Source: Pythium myriotylum
Lineage: Eukaryota; Oomycota; Peronosporomycetes; Pythiales; Pythiaceae
Direction of reading: 5' to 3'
Assembly: GCA_023091665.1 (NCBI GenBank)
Contig: JALJCQ010000031.1
Span: 946,837-1,010,836 of the forward strand
Length of the DNA stretch: 64,000 nt
Below the pieces are notes generated by a model. That model saw only the letters and a list, made by a program, of their open reading frames with translations. It had not been told where the DNA came from and searched no databases. Position numbers and translations under genes: made by a program. Below are positions 55,907 to 64,000 of this stretch, piece after piece (positions within the stretch are counted from its first letter, which is position 1; each line of letters opens with the position of its first letter).

Positions 55907-56966
55907 TTAAATATCCTTCTCAAGATCGTCTATCTGCATCTCCAAATCAAACTTGCGTTTTTTGGAACGCGTCTTTTCAATCAAATCATCGGTGATGTCT
56001 TCTCCTGCGTGCTTTTTCTTTTCGATTTCTGCGTTGAGCTCTTTGATGTCTGCGTTGACACGGTCGAGTCTCGATTCGAGGCGAGCAATTTTGGTGATGT
56101 TTGCTTGTTCTTTGGCCACGGATTGGTCACTTTTGACGAGAAGTGCGACACTTTCTGCTAGCGCGATCATTGCTTTCTCCGTTGACGTTTCATTAGATTT
56201 CTTGGGGCGCTCGTTGGCTCTCTTTGGTGTTGGGTCTGTTGAGTCGTCTTTGTCCTCCGAGTGAAAATTACCGGAGCAAAACTCGCGCCCAGAAACCCGC
56301 TCTTCCGTCCATAGATGCAGATAGTACACGTCCGCTCTCATTTCACAAAAACTCCAGAATGAGGATGAATGCTGCCCAGAGACCTTTGTCCTGGCGACAG
56401 CCTTCGCAAACTTGGAGCTGACCTCGCGCCACATGCGAAGAAGCTTTGTCGATGAGTGTGTTTGAGCCTGTGACGGGTCCATGCCGTGAAAGAGGCTCGG
56501 CATTTCCTTGTTCTCCAAAAGACTATCAAATGCTGGGTTGCTGTGGTTGAAAGCGTCCGCTATGTTGTCCCAAAACTTGCGCCCACCGTCGTCAAGTTCG
56601 GAGCGAGACAACCTGTCTCCGCTCGCCATGAACTCTGCAAAAAAATTGTTCAGAAAACAGCACGTTGAGTAAACGAAACATGCAGTGTGGGGAGCGACGG
56701 TCGTCGACCGGTTTGCCGGCGCGCGCATTGCGATCCTCACGCTGCTGCTGGAGCCGCGCGGCCAACGCCTCTCTGTCATTTTCGGAGAGCTGGAGCCACT
56801 CCACTCGCTCGGCCTTGTTCACGTTTTTGGTTAGATGAATGCAACGAGAAGTGCACTCCAGTTTCAACTGATCTGCAGTCCAGTCATTGTAGTCGTCGGG
56901 GGTTGGTGGGGCGATCACGCGCTTTGCGTTCGGCTTCTGTTGGGCCGCCCATTTCGTGGACGACAT
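55907..56966 (-). CDS. Harbinger accessory DNA-binding protein (SAP-like + SANT-like, coiled coil)
   Basis: Exon 1 from 56966 encodes MSSTKWAAQQKPNAKRV and a SAP-like helix pair (DWTADQLKLECTSRC ... ERVEWLQL). An intron ending TTTTTTTGCAG leads to exon 2 (from about 56636), which carries a SANT/Myb-like region (GGRKFWDNIADAFNHSNPAF). The protein ends in a long Lys/Glu coiled coil (RLESRLDRVNADIKELNAEI ... FDLEMQIDDLEKDI). In Harbinger elements the partner protein helps nuclear import and TIR binding of the transposase. No stops were seen, in contrast to the transposase. The donor site was not fixed. Confidence 0.7.
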
Positions 56967-57041
56967 ATTGGACGAGAAAAGTGGTTTGGCGATGGAGGAA
57001 ATGTTGGTGACTTTTGGATTGGGACATTACCCCGTTGGGAA

Positions 57042-57243
57042 CGAAACGGATTTGCAGAATGATTGTAACAACAGGCCCACTCTTAACGGGATCATGATCC
57101 ATGGAGAGAATATCCATGGATCATGATCCCGTTAAGAGTGGGCCTGTTGTTACAATCATTCTGCAAATCCGTTTCGCCCACTCTTAACGGGATCATGATC
57201 CATGGAGAGAATATCCATGGATCATGATCCCGTTAAGAGTGGG
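57042..57243. repeat. Nested long palindromes at the right end of the Harbinger element
   Basis: The first palindrome has 64-bp perfect arms (57042-57105 and 57113-57176) around the 7-base loop GAGAATA. Its inner 67 bp (57076-57142) is repeated exactly at 57177-57243, again with 30-bp arms and the same loop. The outer arm ends are the element's terminal repeat (CCCACTCTTAACGGGATC). DNA this symmetrical forms hairpins or cruciforms and is prone to rearrangement. Confidence 0.92.
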
Positions 57244-57245
57244 CC

Positions 57246-57758
57246 TCAGGATGCGCCACTGGGCGTCGCCCCAGTAGTGAGACCCACCGGCGTGTACTCA
57301 TGTCCCCTGCATTCTCCCTAGGCAAGTGGTAGATGGTCGAGGTTTGACATTGCCTCTGCTTTGCTTTCTATTATTAATAAACTTTCCGCCTTCAAAACAA
57401 TCCGGATCGAAGCGACACACGGGTATGTTTTTCCCTCTGAAGGTTGAACAGTGGCTCAACAATCTAAGGACTGCAGACGAAAATTCTCTCAGCGGAGATG
57501 AGAGCCAGGGGGAAAACCCAAAGACGGACCTCTCCATAGTGACCATACTTTAACGCAGTCTAATAGTGACCGATGACGACACTTTTACTCCATTAACGTC
57601 AGACGTTTCAATATCAAACGATTGGCTCGATTTTGTGACATATACAGTCAAATAGTGATCAACAAGGAGATGTGAAGTGCATGCGAACAAGAGATGATGA
57701 AAGTTGGAGTCTATTGTGCTACATCAGTGTGAACAACGATAGCTTTAGATATGGGGGG
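57246..57758. other. Nothing recognised apart from a dispersed 26-bp motif
   Basis: Contains the sequence at 57392-57417 that is identical to 34189-34214. Short frames only. Confidence 0.4.
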
Positions 57759-58377
57759 CTACTGCGCCGGGGCCTTTCGTTCAGTGGAGGCCTTCCACTG
57801 AAGGTAGTCACCTTGAAGGAGGGGTTGAAGTCCTCGCCATTCGGGGCGGTCGGACGGATGAAATATCTGGAGGTTTCTCTTGGAATCCATCGCGACATTG
57901 GCTGCAAAGTCGGCCATCTTGTTGTGTACGCGGAGGTGGTGACGCCACTCGCGTACGTTGAGACGATCAGCTGCGAGCCTGGTAGAGGAGTAGATCACCC
58001 GGAGGTGCTCCTTGGTGGGGGGGCCGGTATTGAGAGACTTGACGGAGAATAAGTTGGCTGTCGCCGATGACGGTGAGAGGAACCCACCGGTGGCGCTCCG
58101 CCGCCTGAAGCCCTGTAGAGAGTCCTTGATACTCAGCAATATTGTTGATGGTGGTAGCCGCGTCGAGACTCGTGGCAGCACTCCAGACCAACATAGGGTC
58201 GGACCCCGTGGAGTCCACGTGAACGACCACGGAGTCGGAACCGCCCGGCCCCGGGTTGCCTCTCGACCCGCCATCGAAGAAAAGAAGATACTGCGGGCGA
58301 ACAAGAGAGCAAGAGTGAAAAAGAGGAGAGAAGAAGGAGACGCGAGTGATAGGAAGAGTAAGTAATGAAGCGAGCAA
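57759..58377 (-). pseudogene. LINE-type RNase H fragment
   Basis: The frame from 58377 reads QYLLFFDGGSRGNPGPGG (first Asp), NIAEYQGLSTGL (Glu) and VIGDSQLIL (second Asp). After a frameshift at the 7-base G run near 58017 it continues VIYSSTRLAADRLNV ... VHNKMADFAAN with the last His/Asp. This is the RNase HI domain found at the end of many oomycete LINE ORF2 proteins. Upstream reverse transcriptase is missing. Confidence 0.85.
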
Positions 58378-58404
58378 TTGATAGGAACAAACACATACAA
58401 ATAT

Positions 58405-59070
58405 CTACGGATGGATTAAGGAATAATTGTGATGTGTTAGTTCGCTACCGTGGACACACGATTCGGCGCACCACACACACATCTGAACAATGACAGTCCA
58501 CTTTGATGCGCCCTCGTTTGTTGCGAATGGATTTCGCTCTTGGTCATTGGAGCAGACGTATAAGAATGTTCGGTAAACATAAATATACGCGAGCAAGTGC
58601 TTGACTAACCAAACTCACAGTGTTTCACTTGGATTGCAGCAGCGCGCAGTCGCTGAGAGATCCCGTGCCGAGCAACGCGAGGCGCCACAGTGGCAAAAAA
58701 CCATTGGTAATTTATCACAATGGTATTCACTATTGTGCCTCCATCTTCGCCGATGCTCATGCAACTGTACGGATAATCTTCCTCCTTCCAAGCGATCAGC
58801 ATTTCGTCATGTTAAAGATTTCAAGTGTCATGGCTCACAACATGTGACAACTGTCATTGATCTCACAAGTCAGGAGTGCTTCTTTGGTGATGGAAGTCAA
58901 GATGGTCCACCTCGAGATCCACCTCGAGATCTGAGCCATTAAGTTCTCGTAACCCTTGCCCGGATACAAAGACGGGAGATGGTCGACAGGACGAACTCGA
59001 GGCCTTTCTAAGTAGACCTAGTCTATCCCCTCTTGAACGACCTGAGTTTCAACGAAGACTGGAGGCGGAG
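58405..59070. other. Nothing recognised
   Basis: Short open frames on both strands without domains; a GATCCACCTCGA duplication occurs near 58910. Confidence 0.35.
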
Positions 59071-59544
59071 ATGGCTAAGTGGACTCCAGAGCTGCTGGAG
59101 ACGTTCGCTCGTGAACGTGGAAATACATCTGTGGAACATGCTCGCTTGCTCATTCAGGATCGCCTTCATGCTATGCTACTTGAATCGCAGGAAGATGAAC
59201 TGAACAGTGATGTGAACTCTCCGTATGCTTCCACTTTCAACCGTTCCGAGAATGAGAATAACAGTGAGTCATCTGATGACGGGAGCCTTGACACTGATAG
59301 CCCGCTTCCAGTATGTTTCTACGCCGATGAGTCGAAAGCCTCTTCCCCGGCTGAGTCGGTTGCTTCGCTGCTCTACAAGATGTTATGTGGGCCTGAGAAC
59401 CCGGACTTGCGTCTAAATGATCTGCTCAATTCACCGAAAGCGTACGAAGCGACCACTACTGATCTGGCAAAAATGGACCCATCTCTTTGCAGATCTGAAC
59501 CTGAACATGGATTTCCTCCGCGTCGTCTATCCCCCACTACGTAG
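59071..59544 (+). CDS. Unrecognised acidic ORF, possibly LINE ORF1-like remnant
   Basis: 157 residues starting MAKWTPELLETFARERGN. The first 45 residues are helical, then an acidic Ser/Glu/Asp-rich stretch, then a second helical patch (SVASLLYKMLCGPENPDL). No zinc knuckle or RRM. It precedes LINE endonuclease fragments on the same strand, which suggests but does not prove an ORF1-type role. Confidence 0.4.
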   Translation: MAKWTPELLETFARERGNTSVEHARLLIQDRLHAMLLESQEDELNSDVNSPYASTFNRSENENNSESSDDGSLDTDSPLPVCFYADESKASSPAESVASLLYKMLCGPENPDLRLNDLLNSPKAYEATTTDLAKMDPSLCRSEPEHGFPPRRLSPTT

Positions 59545-60439
59545 AAGATGAGTTGTTACCTTCTTAGTCGAATTCGCAACGAGATTGTAACCTTCGCAAT
59601 CAATCAATACCCTGCGAAAGACTCCCTCGGGAATGTAATTTGCAATTAGAAACGTGAATACCTGTCGTTCCCGGATGGACCAAAACGGTATGCGGCTCAA
59701 TCAAACAAGGCCCACTTCAGTCTTTTGCTCTCTACATTCATCCCTCTGGCTCACCAACTGTGGGTATGCTACGTCTTTGATGAAGAAAAGAAGGTTGAGG
59801 TTACCCAAGCTGCTCTCGTGGCAAGTCTACTGGGAATTGGGTCAAATACTACGTGAGATCTTCTTTACTGGTCAGCCACGATATTCGACGCTAGTGTTTC
59901 GTCTGATGAAACTCGCGCGTTATTGATGCTTGAGAATAGTGCCCTCGACGCTCTGCTCGGCTGGCTCAAGCTTCTCACGGCCTCTGTCAAGGGTTCATCC
60001 CCTCGCTCCTGACAAGAGTTCGCGCTTGCTGGAGCGAATAGGTCGTAACACTGGTCACACAAGGTGCATTGCCGCATGTGGATGCTTCACGTCAAGCTGT
60101 ACTTCATTTCAATTCGCCATCTACTGCACTCGATTCACGTGATACCTTCATACTAGCTCATTCATCCAACATTCAAGATTCGCCTGGAATGGATCCTGAA
60201 AACAGCAAACCCCACATGGTTCAAACAGTCCCTCCCTGTCTGTCAGGACTGGCAAGCTGCTGTCAAAAACCAATTCCGGCAATTCAATAAAATGAGAAGA
60301 AAAGGAAATCCGACGCTCACCCAATGAGTGCAACCCTCCGACCAGTGGAAACGTTCGATTTCATGGTTACCACTTTTGGTCTCAAAACGTTCGGGGGGTT
60401 TCAGAACAAACGAGGCTGCAATGGCTTCGACGTTTCAGA

Positions 60440-61080
60440 TCCAAGATTGATGGTGTCCAAGCTGATGTTGTGCTCCTCCAAGAAACACATTGTACTTGTG
60501 ATTCGATGCCATTATTCTTGGGGGCGACTGGAACTGCACCCTCCTAAACCATGACAGATCCTGGCCAGGAGGCAAACACTCGTCAACCCAGCTTGCCGTT
60601 ACACTCTCGAAGCTCAAACTCTGTGACCCACTGGAAGGAAGAGCAAGGGGTATAAAATCGCAACTTCAAGTTGATATCTTTGGTGCTGAACACCCTACCT
60701 TTTGCTATATGTATGATGGTGACTCGAGGTATTCTAGACTTGACCGCTTCTATATCTGTGCCTCTCGTCTTGATTGGTGCATTCAAGTTGGGCCAGTGTC
60801 GAGGTGTGCATTTGTTGACCATTGGGGTGTGATGATGAAGTTTTCGAATCCAGCTCTCACAACCCCAATTAAATCAGAACAGTTCAGCACATGCGATTCC
60901 CGACACGATCCATTAACATGATCCGTGCCACTCACGCGCAAACTACTTACTGATTTCGCGTGAATGGATTCCTTTCGAGAGATATGCCGGTTACGAGGGG
61001 TAATCGACAGGGGTGTCCTCTCGCTCCTCTCCTTTTCATCCTTGCATTGGAACCTCTCATTCATAAGATTTGTGTGGTGA
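60440..61080 (+). pseudogene. LINE endonuclease and reverse-transcriptase fragments
   Basis: The apurinic-type endonuclease is recognisable across frames: VLLQETHC near 60460, ILGGDWNCTLLNHD near 60515, YSRLDRFYICASRLDW near 60740, and AFVDHWGVMMKF near 60815. These are the QET, GDWN, SRLDR and DH motifs of LINE endonucleases, which nick target DNA. A deletion follows, and then [20 protein letters not shown] (about 60995-61060), the RQGCPLSP-like motif of LINE reverse transcriptase. Multiple stops show it is dead. Confidence 0.82.
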
Positions 61081-61149
61081 AGTGAGGTCGAGGTGTAGAG
61101 GTCATGTCAGTTGATTGGGTGATCTCGCGGGAAAGGTGGTGATGGACGG

Positions 61150-61325
61150 GAAAGTTGCGACAGGACGACGACGACTCATTCGGATGGCTTATCCGGACAG
61201 CTAATCCGGATGGCTTGTGCTCGGATGGCTCGTCCGGACGGCTTACCCGGACGGCTTACCCAAACGGCTTACCCGGACGGCTTACCCAGACGGCTTGCTC
61301 GGACGGCTTATCAAGCCGTCAAGGA
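61150..61325. repeat. Minisatellite CGGACGGCTTACC
   Basis: About ten imperfect 12-15 bp units (CGGATGGCTTATC, CGGACGGCTTACC, CAGACGGCTTGCT) in tandem; non-coding. Confidence 0.85.
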
Positions 61326-63479
61326 TGGGATGGGATAGTACATCCCACCATCTGTTTTGAGATCGGGCGGCCGTATGCGCAAATAGCTGTTGAAGTCAGT
61401 GTGAGCCCACGTGGAAGCACGTCAGAATCATGGGAATGATCCGACGAGAAGGTGTATGCGCAAACAGTCATGGGAATGTGAGATCAGCAGAGCTCGGTAG
61501 CCTCCAAGTGAAGCATGGTCATTGATGGTGATATAAACGGTACGGTAGGTAGGGTAGGGTAGGACTTTGCATTTTAGGTTTGTAACTCAGTACCGAATTT
61601 CCCTTCGTCTGCTTATGTCTCTCCCCCGTCACGATTGCTAGGCTCGTGACGTTAAGTGGTCAGAGTTGACCGAAGCCGCTTCCAAGTCGAGGAAGCAACC
61701 CCCGAGAGTGGCGAAGCCCTTCTGAACTCGGCAGAAGGCACACCGGCAAGTGGCAACCCCCTAGTGAAGCCGGCACCAGGGCACGATTGCGTTTGCGAGT
61801 CCCCTCACAGGCAGTCACAGACTTCTCGCAAGCCATCCCGACTTCTCGCAAGCCGTCCGGACTTCTCGTGAGCGATCAAGAAGTCTGACCAAGACGTCCG
61901 GCAGGATCTCTCAGGTTCTGTTCGGCAGGAAGGCGTAGGCGTTTGCGCACGCCGCGAAACGTACTAGAAGGCATCAGCAGGGTTGTTGGGTCACGACACT
62001 CTGTGTAGGAAGGCAGTATTTGTGCGTAATATACGTACTGTATCAGTGACACCCCCGTTTGAGTCTGTGGATCGAAGTGTCTCTACAGGCTCACCCCCCC
62101 CCCCCCCTTTCACTAGGCCAAGACAGGCCCACATCTCTTACGACAACGGTTCGCTCGTCAGCGAGTAATCAAGCGTGAACGACAGTGGATTCCGAGGTTC
62201 CTCGAACTTAGTGGATATTTCTGGCTCTTGTTTTCTGGACGTCGAGGGGACCCGAGTTCTGAGCCGTCTCGCTGAGGCTTGAACAATTTTCGAACCCACC
62301 TCACGACATTTCCAAAAAATAACCCCTGGATCCCGGTATGATGCGCACCGAGCCCCTCCCGCCCTCCCTCTCTCCTCTTCCCCCCCCCCCCCTCCGCTCT
62401 TACTCCCACGACTCCCACAATCTCCACGGGTCATCCTCTCTGCCTCCGCCCCCCTTACCCTGTTGTCGTTCTTGGTGCTGCTACTGTTGATTTGTCTGCG
62501 CATTGCGCATTGCGCGTCGCGCACTGTCAGTGCGTGCATACAGTCGAATAGCCCGAGGGAATTCAGAGTGGGACAGAGTCAACATGGCCCGGTGGCATCT
62601 CGCGGCACGCACCACCATTGAAACCATTGAACAAATCCGTGTGTCCGCGTGAAGCCATGAGTCACATGACGGGGCGATGAGAACATGGCACCAACGGTAC
62701 ATTTGGCGTGACATCGGTCGCAACAGGGAGGGAGGGGGGCTGCAGTAGAAGCAAACACCATCCCAGACCACACACACAAAGTGTGTCAAAGAAAGGGGTA
62801 GAAGGTGGGCGGGTCGCCACCCGCGAGGGATATCACCCCTTTTCGTGGACACGTCGACGGTTTTTGGTGCCACGCCACGTTATGCCCTTCGCTTCTCTTC
62901 GTTGTGATGTCTTTCCCTCTCCCTCTCATGCTGTGCCTTGCCCCCAGTTCCTTCCTATCCCCTCTCCCTTTCTCCGTCTCCCTCGCCTTCGCCCCCTCTG
63001 TCTTGTATTACCTTTGCCTTCTGTGCGTCGTCTCTCTCTCGCCTCGAGTGCATCTCCTTCCATTTCCTCTCCCTCCCCTTCGCTTGTATTGCAGTGTAGT
63101 CCAGTGCACTGCAGTGCACTGGATTACTGTCCCGTTGCTGCCCGAGTTTTGCATTGAGGAGAGCATTGTGTACTTGTGTCATACGAGGCCGCGAATGTAA
63201 GGCATTGGTGTGGACACGAGAGCTGCTGTAGGCGTAGGAGTGGGCATAGGAGTGCGAGTGGGCGTAGGCATTGGGGTTGAGCATGAAGATGGGATGTATA
63301 TGCGCGTGTGTGCCGTCAATCGCGCGAGCAAAATGGGACGCCGTGTGGCGAGACGCGCTCGCGCCCCGAGTGGTTGAGGAAAGTTGCTCACAGACTACCC
63401 CAGTCCAGCAACACAAGCACAACATACCACACAAGATATGTCTGCCAGGCCGCCGGGTGGCGCTCTGATTCAGCAGAAA
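61326..63479. other. Low-complexity intergenic sequence, nothing coding recognised
   Basis: Includes C-homopolymers (about 62094-62108 and 62378-62391), a TAGGG-rich patch near 61550, pyrimidine-rich sequence 62880-63090, and a perfect 22-bp palindrome at 63101-63122. Frames here are low-complexity and lack domains. Confidence 0.5.
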
Positions 63480-63552
63480 CGACCGCGATGGGACTCGAAC
63501 CCACAACCCCCTGATTAGAAGTCAGATGCGCTATCCATTGCGCCACGTGGTC
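63480..63552 (-). tRNA. tRNA-Arg (anticodon UCU)
   Basis: Read on the minus strand, 73 nt starting GACCACGTGGCGCAATGG. It has a D-arm with the A-box TGGCGCAATGG, an anticodon stem-loop TCTGA-CTTCTAA-TCAGG with anticodon TCT, a T-arm GTGGGTTCGAGTCCCAT containing the B-box GGTTCGAGTCC, and a 7-bp acceptor stem with one A-C mismatch (position 5-68). The discriminator base is G. There is no intron. The A and B boxes serve as the internal RNA polymerase III promoter. Confidence 0.93.
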
Positions 63553-63722
63553 ACTAAAACTTCTCTTCCCGACACACACGAACACAAACACCCCGCAGCT
63601 CTCGACGCACAGAAACACAATCCCACACACCATAACACCACGTCACGTCCATGAGCGAACTCGACAATTAATCGGACCAAACAACACAACGCTCCATCGA
63701 GGAGTACGCATCCTGCACATAT

Positions 63723-63741
63723 ACACACACACACACATACA

Positions 63742-63808
<67 letters not shown>
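63723..63808. repeat. (AC)n(AG)n microsatellite
   Basis: About 18 AC units (one interruption) followed directly by about 24 AG units. Confidence 0.95.
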
Positions 63809-63809
<1 letters not shown>

Positions 63810-64000
63810 CGAACCGAAGGGTTGTCTTCTCGTCGGTCCGTGGGAGACCTCGAGCACGGCCCCACCCTAGCGCGTGCTATGGACTTCTGAGGACTAGATC
63901 GAAAACACCTTCGCATCGCTGCAAGTTGGTGTCAGACCAGGACTGACCGTTGAGGAAATAGTTGGTCTCTTCGCTTTGCGAGGTTATCGTGGATGAAATA

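Larger units (their letters stand above)
54442..57245 (+). mobile_element. PIF/Harbinger-like element with TCA target duplication
   Basis: The 2804-bp element is flanked by TCA (54439-54441 and 57246-57248). The left TIR begins GGGGCATTCTTAACGGGATC; the right end, inverted, begins GGCCCACTCTTAACGGGATC. It carries the usual two genes: a DDE transposase (plus) and a Myb/SANT-type DNA-binding accessory protein (minus), convergent. A 3-bp target duplication fits the superfamily (usually TWA). The right terminus is embedded in long palindromes. Confidence 0.85.

Noticed and set aside
63531..63916. ORFs with Ser-Leu and Val-Cys repeats near the right edge
   Set aside because: These are translations of the (AG)n(AC)n microsatellite.

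Overview
The window is eukaryotic nuclear DNA. Genes are split by short GT-AG introns of about 55-180 bp, there is a tRNA-Arg(UCU) gene, an ALY/REF-type mRNA export factor, and a dense mix of eukaryotic transposon families. The combination of short introns, Ty3/gypsy, piggyBac, PIF/Harbinger, MULE, Helitron, LINE and a Crypton-type tyrosine recombinase, plus a Ser/Thr/Pro-tailed secreted protein at the left edge, fits an oomycete or related stramenopile. That assignment is inference.

Layout. 1-2.9 kb is ordinary host sequence: a partial secreted protein and a six-exon ALY/REF gene, both on the minus strand. 3.3-9.4 kb is a Helitron Rep-helicase gene (minus), broken by one frameshift and by a 545-bp TIR element flanked by a clean 8-bp target duplication. 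9.9-13.9 kb holds three closely packed genes not usual in transposons: a helix-turn-helix plus prephenate-dehydratase/ACT-like protein (+), an unrecognised intron-containing gene (-), and a complete SET-domain protein (+). 15.6-20.7 kb is a SANT/Myb-like ORF joined in frame through one amber codon to a UPF1-like SF1 helicase ORF (minus, with two later frameshifts); it is bordered by a MULE transposase remnant (20.7-22.0 kb). 23.5-27.4 kb has a six-exon RING-finger gene tail-to-tail with a Crypton-like tyrosine recombinase. 27.9-31.9 kb is a gypsy gag-protease region without reverse transcriptase. 34.1-35.1 kb is a broken gag on the other strand. 35.9-41.2 kb is a second, decayed SANT + SF1 helicase unit, here fused to a CCHC knuckle and a retropepsin; it is split by a complete piggyBac element with TTAA duplications. 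42.5-50.35 kb is five near-identical tandem copies of a 1568-bp unit. 51.6-54.1 kb contains gypsy integrase/chromodomain pieces on opposite strands. 54.44-57.25 kb is a complete but dead PIF/Harbinger-like element whose right end is a nested set of long palindromes. 57.7-61.1 kb has LINE debris (RNase H, endonuclease, RT). 61-64 kb is mostly low-complexity sequence with the tRNA gene near the end.

How things fit together. Most of the window is a graveyard of nested insertions. Two parts deserve attention. The first is the gene block beside the Helitron (HTH-PDT/ACT-like regulator, unknown gene, SET protein), which may be Helitron cargo or a separate host cluster. The second is a recurring SANT + UPF1-like helicase module, one copy of which is continuous with Gag-like zinc knuckle and retropepsin sequence. 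That suggests a retroelement lineage carrying an SF1 helicase. Functions are inferred by motif recognition only; no database search was possible.
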